Below, in pieces: positions 17,693-26,743 of a stretch of 64,000 bases of DNA. The translations under genes and the position numbers were made by a program. This stretch comes from Pedobacter zeae (GTDB lineage: Bacteria; Bacteroidota; Bacteroidia; Sphingobacteriales; Sphingobacteriaceae): assembly GCF_014196715.1 (NCBI RefSeq), contig NZ_JACIEF010000002.1, positions 248,001 through 312,000 of the forward strand, given 5' to 3'. Within the stretch, counting starts at the first letter, position 1; each line of letters opens with the position of its first letter. The notes below the pieces were generated by a model. It was not told where the DNA came from. It saw only the letters and a list, made by a program, of their open reading frames with translations, and did no database searches.

Positions 17693-19519
17693 TTAGCCAG
17701 GGCTAATTTCAATGGCTAGACCTCCTGCCGGTTTAATATAAAAAGGTAAAGAGAAACCCTTTTTTATACGGAGCACCTTTTTCGAAAGTTTTTGATTATC
17801 GGTATCAGTCCAGATGGTAGCCTGGTACGATTTTCCCTCGTCAAGAAAGTCGAGGTTTAAAGTTCCCTGCCATTCATATTTTCCGGCTGCCGAACCAACA
17901 AACCATTTCTTTCCGTGTTTCCTGGCTACGCAGATGTTTTTCCCGATTTCGCCCTGGAGGTACATCGAACGGTCCCACACGGTTGGAACAGTTTTGAAAA
18001 ATGCTATTTCATCCCAGTTGGTGTAATCTTTTGGCTTTCCGTACCAGAAGATAGATTGTAATGGGCTGAAGTTAATTACGGTAAGTGCCAGCTGTTGCGC
18101 CTTGCTTACCTTTAAATTTTTAGCGAACTGTTGTTTTGGATTGGGAAAACAAAAGGTAAAATCAGCTGCACCTGCTAAAAAACGTGTGTATGGCAAAACG
18201 GTGGTGTGAAATGCGTCGGGGCTGTTCTCATCACCCCTGATGCCCTCTTGGGTAAGCAAAAAAGGAAACGTCCGCGATAAACCGGTTGGTTTGTAGTTAT
18301 CGTGGATGTTCAGGATTAATCCGCTGTCATTAACCTTTCTCATCGCAGTTGCAAGCCACTTTGTACCCGATTGAGTTAATCCGTCTATGAAGCCGAATTT
18401 AATTCCCTTAATGCCCCATTTTTTATAGAGGGGAAGGATCTCGTCGAGGTGATTCCGGAGCGCCATATAATTTAAGTACAGGATCACCCCAATTCCATGC
18501 TGTTGGCCATATTTTACAACGCGTTCCATATCAATAGCCTGGATAGGGACCCTGGGATCGGAAGAGGTACTCCTTTCAGGACCATACCAACCTGCATCGA
18601 ACATGATGTACTGAAAATTCATCTTCTCGGCAAAATCAATACAGTCAAATCCGGACTGGGTATCAAGCTGGGCCCTTATCAACTTACCTGCAAGTGGTGT
18701 ATTCGTTGTTTGGGATGCCGCCGGATGAGCCAGTTTGTAGGGGAGTTCGCTGAAATGGTGAAGGCCGGTAGCCGTTTCGGCGATTCCTATTGTTCTCCAG
18801 GGGCTGCTGAAAGGCAAAACTGCATTAACCCGTTTGTCCTTTGTAAACGCAATTTGCAGGGAACCCCTGGCTGATCCGGGCGCTAGCTCTGCTTTGGTGT
18901 AACCGGTATTATCAGCCTCTCCAATACTGATATACGAGTTGTTTCCTGCCAGTGTAGACGGCAGATCAGAACTTCCGGTTAACGAATCGAGCGGAATAGG
19001 TGTAAATACCGATTCCTGGTGGTATTGATAAAGTGTATACGCCTGGGGTAACCTGAATTCGGTTTTTTCCTTTAAAATGGTAACTTCCTTTAGTTTGCCA
19101 CTATTGGCAATCAGGTACTGCATGGCAATGCTGCCGTTAAACACCCTGAAAATAACTGAAAGATCAGTTCCCTGCGACAAATACTTGATTCTGATCTGAT
19201 TATAATTGTTATAAATGATCTGGTTTTCCCCTAATCTGGTCACGATTTTCTCCCGGTGCGAAGACCGGGTTGTACCTGTTATCTTTATGCCGGGCACTGC
19301 GTCAGGGAAATTTAGCTCCAGGCCCAGCTCAGACCACCCTATAACAGTTTTTCCCTGGTTACTAACGCGGTACTTAAGCTGTTTTTGGGCAAACAGGGCC
19401 ACTTCCAGCTGGGTGCCGGCCCCGGGTGATAAAATACGGGCTATTTCCTTTACCTGGCCAAAAGCCGCCCATGTGCTGCAGATCAGTAGGGGTACTACTG
19501 CTATTGCTATTTTTTTCAT
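17693..19519 (-). CDS. GH97 family glycoside hydrolase, KFGF/HDNYKPTG subtype
   Basis: A 608-residue protein with signal peptide MKKIAIAVVPLLI... to about G21. It shares GH97 architecture with the protein at 8346: N-terminal beta-sandwich, barrel with FDAGWYGP (307-314), IKFGFI (373-378), NIHDNYKPTG (404-413), QEGIRGDENSP and a C-terminal beta domain ending GGLAIEI. The retaining nucleophile Asp is absent (KFGF), and Asp406 stands where SusB-like enzymes have Glu. The activity is therefore probably inverting or altered; alpha-glucosidase-like or alpha-galactosidase-like specificity cannot be separated by eye. It is divergent from the lyase at 19778 across a 258-base region. Confidence 0.87.
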   Translation of the reverse strand: MKKIAIAVVPLLICSTWAAFGQVKEIARILSPGAGTQLEVALFAQKQLKYRVSNQGKTVIGWSELGLELNFPDAVPGIKITGTTRSSHREKIVTRLGENQIIYNNYNQIRIKYLSQGTDLSVIFRVFNGSIAMQYLIANSGKLKEVTILKEKTEFRLPQAYTLYQYHQESVFTPIPLDSLTGSSDLPSTLAGNNSYISIGEADNTGYTKAELAPGSARGSLQIAFTKDKRVNAVLPFSSPWRTIGIAETATGLHHFSELPYKLAHPAASQTTNTPLAGKLIRAQLDTQSGFDCIDFAEKMNFQYIMFDAGWYGPERSTSSDPRVPIQAIDMERVVKYGQQHGIGVILYLNYMALRNHLDEILPLYKKWGIKGIKFGFIDGLTQSGTKWLATAMRKVNDSGLILNIHDNYKPTGLSRTFPFLLTQEGIRGDENSPDAFHTTVLPYTRFLAGAADFTFCFPNPKQQFAKNLKVSKAQQLALTVINFSPLQSIFWYGKPKDYTNWDEIAFFKTVPTVWDRSMYLQGEIGKNICVARKHGKKWFVGSAAGKYEWQGTLNLDFLDEGKSYQATIWTDTDNQKLSKKVLRIKKGFSLPFYIKPAGGLAIEISPG

Positions 19520-19630
19520 ACGTTGCTTATCTTATAAAATCAAATTAAATCGAGGAAATTATTCACCGTCTGGCCAAAATAGGACTGCCTCCCGCTATAC
19601 GATAAAGTACCGACAAAAAATACCGGCGTA

Positions 19631-19689
19631 AATACTCTCAAATCAGGATATATCTTGCGATTTCTGTTTAACGCTTTTAGTAGAGTATT
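19631..19689. promoter_or_regulatory. Candidate operator: AATACTCT ... AGAGTATT inverted pair
   Basis: The octamer AATACTCT (19631-19638) recurs inverted as AGAGTATT (19682-19689) in the region between divergent GH97 and lyase genes. A related compact palindrome lies at 31426-31441 in the other divergent CAZyme promoter region. The binding of any regulator is inferred. Confidence 0.25.
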
Positions 19690-19777
19690 GCATTTTACTT
19701 TTAGGTGTCATAGCTGATATATTTATAACCAGGAAAAATCTGGACGCTCTGTTCAGGTTAACCTTAACTTCGTTTCA

Positions 19778-20905
19778 ATGAAAAAAAAACATCTGCTGGC
19801 AATAGCCTTTTTTGTATGCTTCACGGTTTCTGCTGCATCCGCTCAGAAAAAATTTGTTCACCCAGGTATTTTATTTAATACGGCCGATTTAGAGCGGATC
19901 GCTTTAAATGCACAGCGTCCGTCATCGCCGGGGTATGGATCTTATAAGTTATTAAGCGATCATCCATTGGCCAGTTCCGGTTATAAAATGAATGGTCCGT
20001 TCCGGGTTATTTCCCGCGATGGCGAATATGGAAATACCAAAAGCAGGATGGAAGCAGATTTTAGTGCAGCTTACCTCAACATGGTGATGTGGGCGGCAAC
20101 ACATAATAAAGCTCATGCCGAAAGGGCGTTAAGCATATTGGAAGCCTATGCCGATTCTTTAAAAAGCATTCCCGCAACCAATGATGCACCGCTGCTCGTA
20201 GGGCTCGAAGGTCTAAAAATTGTAAATGTATTGGAACTGTTAAAATATAGCTACAAATCTGATAGTAAGTCCAAGCTTGATAAAATTACAGCAATGGTAA
20301 AAAATATATTTCTGCCCGTAGCCGAAACTTTTTATCGTACCCCGGCCTATACCAATGGCAATTGGGGGCCAATTGTTACTAAGTTTTATATTTCTGCAGC
20401 CATTTATTTAAGCGACGGGAAAATGTACAATAAAGCGGTAGATTTTTACCTGCATGCAAAAGATAATGGAACCATAGCCAATTATATTGATGGTGAAAGC
20501 GGACAGATACAGGAGAGTGGGCGAGACCAGGGGCATTGCCAGTTGGGAATAGGTGCCATGGCTACGGTATGCGAAATTGCCTGGAAACAGGGCGACGATC
20601 TCTATGCTGCATTGCAAAACCGCCTTTTAAAAGGATTTGAATATGTAGCCAATTATAATCTGGGGAATAACGTGCCTTTCAGAACATGGAAAGATATTAC
20701 CGGAAAGTACAGCGATTGGAATGAAATTTCGACCATTGGAAGAGGTAGATTTATCCCGATTTACCAAATGGTTTACAACCATTATGTTGGCCGTAAGGGA
20801 ATGTCAATGCCATTTAGCAAGCAGGTAATCGATAAAATGGGGCCTGAAGGGTACGATCGTGATCAACCTGGATTTGGTGCACTCTTATATTTGGGCAGTA
20901 AATAA
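19778..20905 (+). CDS. Alginate-lyase-superfamily polysaccharide lyase
   Basis: A 375-residue protein with signal peptide MKKKHLLAIAFFVCF... ending SAASAQ (to about Q23), followed by the family opening HPGILFNTADLERI. The superfamily signatures are present in divergent form: YTNGNWGPIVTKFY (191-204), QESGRDQGH (245-253), IGRGRF and a C-terminal PEGYDRDQPGFGALLY. It is clearly diverged from the two longer paralogues at 2826 and 35102, lacking the HNNTC/THYW segment and the Gly-rich RPEGGGG tail. It probably acts in the periplasm on uronic-acid-containing oligosaccharides; specificity is unknown and may differ from the paralogues. Confidence 0.8.
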   Translation: MKKKHLLAIAFFVCFTVSAASAQKKFVHPGILFNTADLERIALNAQRPSSPGYGSYKLLSDHPLASSGYKMNGPFRVISRDGEYGNTKSRMEADFSAAYLNMVMWAATHNKAHAERALSILEAYADSLKSIPATNDAPLLVGLEGLKIVNVLELLKYSYKSDSKSKLDKITAMVKNIFLPVAETFYRTPAYTNGNWGPIVTKFYISAAIYLSDGKMYNKAVDFYLHAKDNGTIANYIDGESGQIQESGRDQGHCQLGIGAMATVCEIAWKQGDDLYAALQNRLLKGFEYVANYNLGNNVPFRTWKDITGKYSDWNEISTIGRGRFIPIYQMVYNHYVGRKGMSMPFSKQVIDKMGPEGYDRDQPGFGALLYLGSK

Positions 20906-20998
20906 AAAGGCCATTTTATAAAAAATAACAAAAATTAATGGATAAGATTGCCAAATTCTTCATACGCTGCTGGCCCACTCCTTTTATGGTAAAGGCAG

Positions 20999-21094
20999 AT
21001 GCAGAAAAGAGGAATTTACTCCCTAAAAAAATATGTTTCGCCTACCGGTAATGCCGGGTTTGGTACATTGTTTTTCTCCCTGGAAACAGGATAA
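20999..21094 (+). pseudogene. Possible remnant of a lyase C-terminus
   Basis: A 31-codon frame whose end reads SPTGNAGFGTLFFSLETG before TAA. The GFGTL block resembles the last residues of the alginate-lyase-superfamily proteins in this window (LGFGTLTFSR, LGFGTLMYSR, PGFGALLYLG). It may be what is left of a fourth paralogue after deletion. The similarity is short, so chance is a real alternative. Confidence 0.25.
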
Positions 21095-21127
21095 ATAGCA
21101 TGATAATCAGGTAAATTACCCCGCTGG

Positions 21128-22729
21128 ATGAAGAAAGGATTTTTTTTAATACTATTTATTTTGGCATCACTACTCAGTTTAGCGGCAGAATGGCAATGGT
21201 CTGCACCGGTAAATGGCAGTATTTCTACCGAAACCGGCGAAAGACCGACAGCATTTTTATGGATACCGCCTAACTGTAAGCAGCTGAATGGCGTAATTAT
21301 AGGTCAGCACAACATGCTGGAAGAAGGGATACTGGAACATCCTGCCTTTAGGAAAAATCTTTCGGGCTTGGGAATAGCCGAAATTTGGATTACTCCATCT
21401 GTAGATATGGTATTTCAATCCAGCTCTGCAGCAATTTTTGATGGTATGCTAAAAGATCTTGCCGAAATTTCGGGTTACAGTGAGCTGGCCTTTTCTCCGG
21501 TTATCCCCATTGGGCATTCTGCTGCGGCGAGTTATCCATGGAACTATGCGGCCTTCAATCCTGAACGTACCATTGCCGTGCTGTCGATTCATGGCGATGC
21601 ACCTTTAACGAATATGACCGGTAGCGGCCGTCCCAATCCGGATTGGGGAAAACGAAACCTGAATGGTATTCCGGGCCTTTTTGTAATGGGCGAGGAGGAG
21701 TGGCTCGAAAGAAGGATTGCCCCGGCCATGAAATACCGGAACGATAACCCCAATACCCCTTTGGCGATTTTTTGTGATGCCGGCCATGGCCATTTTGATT
21801 TTTCAGATGATCTTATCTCCTATATTAACCTTTTTATTGCGAAGGCAGTTAAGGCTAGACTACCGGAAAAACAGCCCATTGATACTTTTTCCATACTTAA
21901 GCCGGTTAACCCTGAAGCCGGTTGGCTGATAGACAGGTGGCGGAATAACGAATTGCCCCACTGGGAATCGGCCCCAGTTAAAAAATATAAAGGAAACAAG
22001 GCCGAAGCAGGCTGGGCTTTTGATCATCAAATGGCATCTGCTACCGAAAAATTTTATGCCAAGGCCAGGGGCAAAATACGCAGAACCATTGGGTTTGTGC
22101 AAAACGGAAAAGCGATACCAGTGGCCGATTTTGTTGGTGCCAGGCTGAATTTTAAGCCTTTAGCTGATGGAATTTCTTTTCATCTGTCGGCTGTCAATAT
22201 CAACCCGGCCACAGGTAACCCCGATAGCAGCTACCGGCCGGTTGAAAAGATCGTTATTTCAAGAATCTGCGGACCGGTTAAAAAAATAAACGATTCGACT
22301 TTTAAGATTGCCTTTTACCGGATGGGGTTTAATAACAAAAAAAGGAGCAATGATATTTGGTTAATGGCCAGTCAGAAAGGTGATGCAAAATACAGGTCTG
22401 CAGTACAACAGTTAGGCTTTAAAATTCCTTTACCTAATTTAAAAGGAGAGCCACAAAAAATTAACTTTCCGGCAATTGCCAATCCTCAAAAAAATATAAA
22501 ATCATTTTCTCTGAATGCTAAATCAGATGCTGGTTTACCGGTTTCTTACTACATTAAAGAAGGACCTGCAGAAATTACAGATAACATTCTTCTTTTTACG
22601 CCGGTTCCGCCCCGAAGCAAATTCCCGGTAAAAGTAACTGTAGTGGCCTGGCAATATGGATGTGATACCCCCAACAAAAAGATTCAATCTGCAGTTCCTG
22701 TAGAAAGAACTTTTTGGATTACAAACTGA
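21128..22729 (+). CDS. Secreted alpha/beta-hydrolase-fold protein, possible carbohydrate esterase
   Basis: I do not recognise a named family. The 533-residue protein has a signal peptide (MKKGFFLILFILASLLSLAAE). The N-terminal half looks like an alpha/beta hydrolase: a core strand NGVIIGQHNM, a nucleophile elbow IGHSAAASYPW with Ser near residue 136, and a late catalytic His in DAGHGHFDFSDD. The C-terminal half (about 255-533) is beta-rich and contains a segment like a bacterial Ig-like domain (SDAGLPVSYYIKEGPAEI). Lying directly after a lyase in the glycan island, it could remove acyl groups from the polysaccharide. This is inferred from context; peptidase or other hydrolase activity is possible. 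Confidence 0.7.
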   Translation: MKKGFFLILFILASLLSLAAEWQWSAPVNGSISTETGERPTAFLWIPPNCKQLNGVIIGQHNMLEEGILEHPAFRKNLSGLGIAEIWITPSVDMVFQSSSAAIFDGMLKDLAEISGYSELAFSPVIPIGHSAAASYPWNYAAFNPERTIAVLSIHGDAPLTNMTGSGRPNPDWGKRNLNGIPGLFVMGEEEWLERRIAPAMKYRNDNPNTPLAIFCDAGHGHFDFSDDLISYINLFIAKAVKARLPEKQPIDTFSILKPVNPEAGWLIDRWRNNELPHWESAPVKKYKGNKAEAGWAFDHQMASATEKFYAKARGKIRRTIGFVQNGKAIPVADFVGARLNFKPLADGISFHLSAVNINPATGNPDSSYRPVEKIVISRICGPVKKINDSTFKIAFYRMGFNNKKRSNDIWLMASQKGDAKYRSAVQQLGFKIPLPNLKGEPQKINFPAIANPQKNIKSFSLNAKSDAGLPVSYYIKEGPAEITDNILLFTPVPPRSKFPVKVTVVAWQYGCDTPNKKIQSAVPVERTFWITN

Positions 22730-22759
22730 CCGATACGGCAAAACCACTGGTATTCAGTT

Positions 22760-23647
22760 TTATAACGTAAATCCCACCTGGTAAACCTGTTTTTTATATG
22801 CTCCGGGCGACATGCCTGTAATTTTTTTGAATGATTTGGAAAAATACGAAAGATTATCAAAGCCGGTTCGGGTCGCAATTTCAGAATAGCTCAGCTGGCT
22901 CGTGGCAAGCAGGTATTGTGCGCGTTCTATGCGTTTGCCAAGTATGTAGGTAACAGGGCGTTCACCTGTGAAGGTTTTAAACAGGCGCGAAAAATAGTCG
23001 GGATGCTGGTTAACGCGTGTGGCAAGTGCCGTAACCGATAGTTCATTATGCAGGTTTACTAAAATGTAGCTTACGGTTTCGGCTATCTTAACGGGTGTTG
23101 GAAGCATTTCCTGCCTGGTCGATAATTGCTGGCCGAGTAAGCGACCGGTAAGCTGAAGAATGATTCCCTGGGTTTCCAGGTAGCTCGCTAAATTCTGCCG
23201 GTTGTTCAGTTCCTGGTATTCCCGGTAGAAGATGTTCTTTTCATATACCTTAGGATCGTCAGATCTATTAATTCCCCTGCCAGGGTTAATTTCGAGCAAA
23301 CGCTTAAAAAGATCAATGTCCAGGGGGCTTGCTTTAACTTTAGAAACGGTTCTTTTTTGAGCAAATAGTGAAACCCCATCTACAGATTCCTCGAAAAACT
23401 GGACAAAATATTGACTTAAATAACCCGTACAATGTAAGTTGCAAAGGGTAAAGCTTGGTATAATGTAAAGATAACCCGCCTCGAGCTGTAAACGCTGGGT
23501 TTGGTCAGATACTTCACCTGATCCTCCGTCTATATAATAAATGCGGTAGTAAGGGCTAATTACATTACGATAGTCCCATTTTTCGGTGAGTTTTACATAA
23601 TCTACGTTAAGCAGCGAAAAGTTGTTTTGCAATACCCGTTTAATCAT
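22760..23647 (-). CDS. AraC-family transcriptional regulator
   Basis: A 295-residue protein with an N-terminal cupin-like sensing domain (about 20-110, YYRIYYIDGGSGEV and AGYLYIIPSF) and a C-terminal double HTH of AraC type (about 190-290, including DYFSRLFKTFTGERPVTY and IATRTGFDNLSYFSKSFKK). Such proteins usually activate sugar-use genes when the ligand binds the cupin domain. It is divergent from the GH29/fucose operon across a 171-base intergenic region, so that operon is its most likely target, with L-fucose or a derivative as a candidate ligand. Confidence 0.92.
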   Translation of the reverse strand: MIKRVLQNNFSLLNVDYVKLTEKWDYRNVISPYYRIYYIDGGSGEVSDQTQRLQLEAGYLYIIPSFTLCNLHCTGYLSQYFVQFFEESVDGVSLFAQKRTVSKVKASPLDIDLFKRLLEINPGRGINRSDDPKVYEKNIFYREYQELNNRQNLASYLETQGIILQLTGRLLGQQLSTRQEMLPTPVKIAETVSYILVNLHNELSVTALATRVNQHPDYFSRLFKTFTGERPVTYILGKRIERAQYLLATSQLSYSEIATRTGFDNLSYFSKSFKKITGMSPGAYKKQVYQVGFTL

Positions 23648-23713
23648 GTCTTAAATATCGGAATTTTACAACAAATAGTCTCTTTTATTCAAATTTACAT
23701 CGGATAAGATACT

Positions 23714-23721
23714 TATTTTTG
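23714..23721 (+). promoter_or_regulatory. Candidate -7 element for the GH29/fucose operon
   Basis: TATTTTTG matches the Bacteroidota consensus TAnnTTTG exactly and lies about 98 bases before the GH29 ATG. No good TTTG -33 box is seen at the expected distance, so activation by the divergent AraC regulator would fit. Confidence 0.35.
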
Positions 23722-23818
23722 ATGTTGTTAACCAAATATATAACATCCAAATTATAGCTTACACACCAGTAAGACTTTAGGATTAAAATCCAAAACACAT
23801 AAGTGCAATCTAAAGCAA

Positions 23819-25336
23819 ATGAAAAAAACATTATTACTAACCGTTACCGTACTTTCCATGCTGGCAAAAGTGCAGGCACAGCAAAGTAACACCCAGGCAG
23901 GGACTGAGAAATTTAAACCTACCAACGAGTCTTTAAAGCAGTATCAATATCCGGATTGGTTCCGTGATGCCAAATTCGGGATCTGGTCGCATTGGGGGCC
24001 GCAGGCCGTTCCAAGGCAGGGCGATTGGTACGCCAGGCATATGTATGTACAGGGCAGCCCACAGAACAAGTACCACGTACAGCATTACGGCACGCCCTCT
24101 AAATTCGGATACAAAGATGTGATCCCCCTTTGGAAAGCAGAAAAATGGAACCCCGATCAGTTAATGGCCCTTTACAAAAAAGCGGGTGCAAAGTATTTTG
24201 TCAGTATGGGCTCGCACCACGATATGTTCTTTTTGTGGAATTCTAAAATCCACAGGTGGAATTCAGTAAAGATGGGTCCACATAAAGATGTGGTAGGTTT
24301 GTGGCAAAAGGCAGCTAAAAAAGAAGGACTACGCTTTGGCGTTTCAGAACATCTTGCGGCCAGTTTCAACTGGTTCCAGCCCAGCCACGGAGCTGATAAA
24401 ACAGGCGAGTTTGCCGGAATTCCGTATGATGGTCGCGACCCTCAGTATTCAGACCTGTATCATTTACCTGCCGATTCCAGCGACATAAAAGAATGGCTTA
24501 CCAATAATCCCGGATGGCATAAAAAATGGGCAGAATATGTAACCGAACTTATTGATAATTACCACCCTGACCTGCTTTATTCTGATAGCAAGCTTCCGTT
24601 TGAAGATTACGGGCGCAAAGTGGTGGCACATTACTATAATCAGGACATAGCTAAAAATAAAGGTAAACTCGAAGCAGTTTATACCCCTAAAGAGCCATCG
24701 GAGGGTAAATGGGCCCAGGATGTTGAGCGTGGTGTACTGGATTCGATCAGTCCTTTTCCATGGCAAACCGATACCTCAATAGGCGATTGGTATTACAGAA
24801 CCGGACAGCGGTATAAAAATGCAAATGAAATTGCGCAACTTTTAGTAGATATTGTGAGTAAAAACGGCAACTTATTAATTAATGTTGTGCAAACTCCCGA
24901 AGGTGACCTGGAGCCCGATGTGGTTAAAATCGTAACCGAAATAGGCGAATGGACCAAAACTTATGGAGAAGGAATTTATGCCACCAGGCCTTGGAAAGTA
25001 TACGGAGAAGGGCCATCTACCATTAAATCGAACCAAAAAAGAGGCGATTTCGGCGGATTGACAGATACGCGTGAGTATGAAGCCGGTGATATCCGTTACA
25101 CCACAAAAGGAAACGATCTTTTTGCATTTTGCTTAAATGTTCCTCAAGGCGATATTGAGATGAAATTGTTGGGTAAAAACTCGAAATACCTCACTAAAGC
25201 CATCAGCGCTGTTTCCCTATTGGGCAGTAAACAAAAGCTAAGCTGGGAACAACGCGAGGGTTCACTGGTAATCAAAAAGCCTGCAGATTATCCGGCCTGG
25301 AAAGTAACCGGGTTTAAAATATCATTTAAAAAATAA
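23819..25336 (+). CDS. GH29 alpha-L-fucosidase
   Basis: A 505-residue protein with signal peptide to about Q21. GH29 features are FRDAKFGIWSHWGPQ (48-62), the fucose-binding MGSHHDMF (130-137, His133/His134) and the nucleophile Asp256 in LLYSDSKLPF; the C-terminal part is a beta-sandwich. The enzyme releases alpha-linked L-fucose with retention. It heads an apparent operon with mutarotase, aldo/keto reductase, zinc dehydrogenase and GH97, with gaps of 26, -1, 2 and 50 bases. Linkage preference (alpha-1,2 against 1,3/1,4) is not visible. Likely periplasmic. Confidence 0.93.
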   Translation: MKKTLLLTVTVLSMLAKVQAQQSNTQAGTEKFKPTNESLKQYQYPDWFRDAKFGIWSHWGPQAVPRQGDWYARHMYVQGSPQNKYHVQHYGTPSKFGYKDVIPLWKAEKWNPDQLMALYKKAGAKYFVSMGSHHDMFFLWNSKIHRWNSVKMGPHKDVVGLWQKAAKKEGLRFGVSEHLAASFNWFQPSHGADKTGEFAGIPYDGRDPQYSDLYHLPADSSDIKEWLTNNPGWHKKWAEYVTELIDNYHPDLLYSDSKLPFEDYGRKVVAHYYNQDIAKNKGKLEAVYTPKEPSEGKWAQDVERGVLDSISPFPWQTDTSIGDWYYRTGQRYKNANEIAQLLVDIVSKNGNLLINVVQTPEGDLEPDVVKIVTEIGEWTKTYGEGIYATRPWKVYGEGPSTIKSNQKRGDFGGLTDTREYEAGDIRYTTKGNDLFAFCLNVPQGDIEMKLLGKNSKYLTKAISAVSLLGSKQKLSWEQREGSLVIKKPADYPAWKVTGFKISFKK

Positions 25337-25362
25337 ACAAAGCAGTTATTAATTAATAAAAT

Positions 25363-25704
25363 ATGAAAAGATATTGTTTGGCGCTTGATTTGGTAGATGA
25401 CCCGAAGCTTATGGAGGAATATGAGCGCTATCACCTTAATGTTTGGCCTGAGATTAAACAAAGCATTACGGAGGCAGGAATTGTAGAGATGGAAATATAC
25501 CGGGTTGCCAACAGGCTGTTTATGGTGATGGAAACCAACGATGATTTTAGCTTTGAAAAAAAAGCAAAAATGGATGCCGCCAACCTCAAAGTAGCTGAGT
25601 GGGAACAACTGATGTGGAAATACCAGCAGGCTTTGCCAATTGCCAAACCAGGAGAAAAATGGTTGCTTATGCAAAATATCTTTAAGTTAACCGGACAGGA
25701 TTAA
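25363..25704 (+). CDS. L-rhamnose mutarotase family protein (probable L-fucose mutarotase)
   Basis: A 113-residue cytoplasmic protein of the RhaM/DUF718 dimeric ferredoxin-like fold. It has the family's YERYHLNVWPEI and EIYRVANRLFMVMET segments, where the active-site His, Tyr and Trp residues lie. The fold interconverts alpha and beta anomers of L-rhamnose or L-fucose. Its place between fucosidase and a sugar-dehydrogenase-like gene favours fucose. Its stop codon overlaps the next ATG by one base (TAATG), so it is translationally coupled to the reductase. Confidence 0.85.
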   Translation: MKRYCLALDLVDDPKLMEEYERYHLNVWPEIKQSITEAGIVEMEIYRVANRLFMVMETNDDFSFEKKAKMDAANLKVAEWEQLMWKYQQALPIAKPGEKWLLMQNIFKLTGQD

Positions 25705-26741
25705 TGGAGAGATTAAGTGATGTTGCACCTGCCTTGAAATCAGAAGTGTTGCCGCCGGTTATTTTTGGTACCAGCAGTTTGGGGAATCTTTATCAGGCAG
25801 TAGATTATAGCGTTAAACTGGAGGTGGTAAAGGCATGTGTGGCTTCATCAAAACCCGTTGCTTTTTTTGATTCGGCCGGAAAATACGGAGCAGGCCTTGC
25901 ACTGGAGTCGCTGGGAAAATGTTTACGGGATTTAAATGTAGATCCACAGCAGGTTGTAATCAGCAATAAACTGGGTTGGTATCGAACCCCGCTTTTAACC
26001 CCTGAACCTACATTTGAAGCAGGAGTTTGGAAGGATATTGAACATGATGCTGTTCAGATGATCAGCTACGATGGGATATTAAAATGCTTCGAACAAGGCA
26101 ATGCGCTACTGGGCAATTACCAGGCTCAAATGGTATCGGTACACGATCCCGACGAATACCTTTTTGCAAGTGATAACCAGGACGATTATAAAGAAAGGTA
26201 TCAGCAAATCCTGGATGCTTACATGGCCTTGGCCGAATTAAAATCTGCGGGTCTGGTATCATCCATTGGAGTCGGTGCAAAAGACTGGAAAATCATCCGC
26301 ACAATAGCGGCAGATGTTAAGCTCGACTGGGTGATGATTGCCAATAGTTTGACTGTCAAATCGCATCCAAAGGAGCTGGTTACGTTTATACGTGAGCTCA
26401 ACCAAAAAAATATTAAAGTAATTAACTCGGCCATATTTAACGGTGGGTTTTTAACCGGTGGCGATTTTTACAATTACCAGCCGGTTGAACCCAGCAGTTT
26501 AACAGGGAAAATGCTGCTGGATTGGAGGGAGAAATTTTTCCGGATCTGCAATCAGTTTAATGTACTTCCGGCCGAAGCCTGTTTTAATTTTTCTGCAAAC
26601 TTCCCGGGGGTAAAAAGCATTGCTTTAAATACTACACGGCCTGAGAAAGTGGCAATCAATGCCGCTCTGGCCGAAAAGAAAATTCCCGATGGGTTTTGGA
26701 AAGAAATGAAAACCCAGGGATTAATTGAATTTTTAAAATAA
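25704..26741 (+). CDS. Aldo/keto reductase, probable L-fucose (D-threo-aldose) 1-dehydrogenase
   Basis: A 345-residue cytoplasmic (beta/alpha)8 NAD(P)-dependent enzyme. The N-terminal VIFGTSSLGN, the catalytic Asp/Tyr segment FDSAGKYGAGLALESLG, Lys in ISNKLGW and VSVHDPDEYL match the D-threo-aldose 1-dehydrogenase branch (EC 1.1.1.122), which oxidises L-fucose to L-fucono-lactone. Coupling to the mutarotase and fucosidase supports that reading. A different pyranose dehydrogenase is possible. Downstream lactonase, dehydratase and aldolase genes of the oxidative fucose route are not in the window. Confidence 0.8.
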   Translation: MERLSDVAPALKSEVLPPVIFGTSSLGNLYQAVDYSVKLEVVKACVASSKPVAFFDSAGKYGAGLALESLGKCLRDLNVDPQQVVISNKLGWYRTPLLTPEPTFEAGVWKDIEHDAVQMISYDGILKCFEQGNALLGNYQAQMVSVHDPDEYLFASDNQDDYKERYQQILDAYMALAELKSAGLVSSIGVGAKDWKIIRTIAADVKLDWVMIANSLTVKSHPKELVTFIRELNQKNIKVINSAIFNGGFLTGGDFYNYQPVEPSSLTGKMLLDWREKFFRICNQFNVLPAEACFNFSANFPGVKSIALNTTRPEKVAINAALAEKKIPDGFWKEMKTQGLIEFLK

Positions 26742-26743
26742 TC

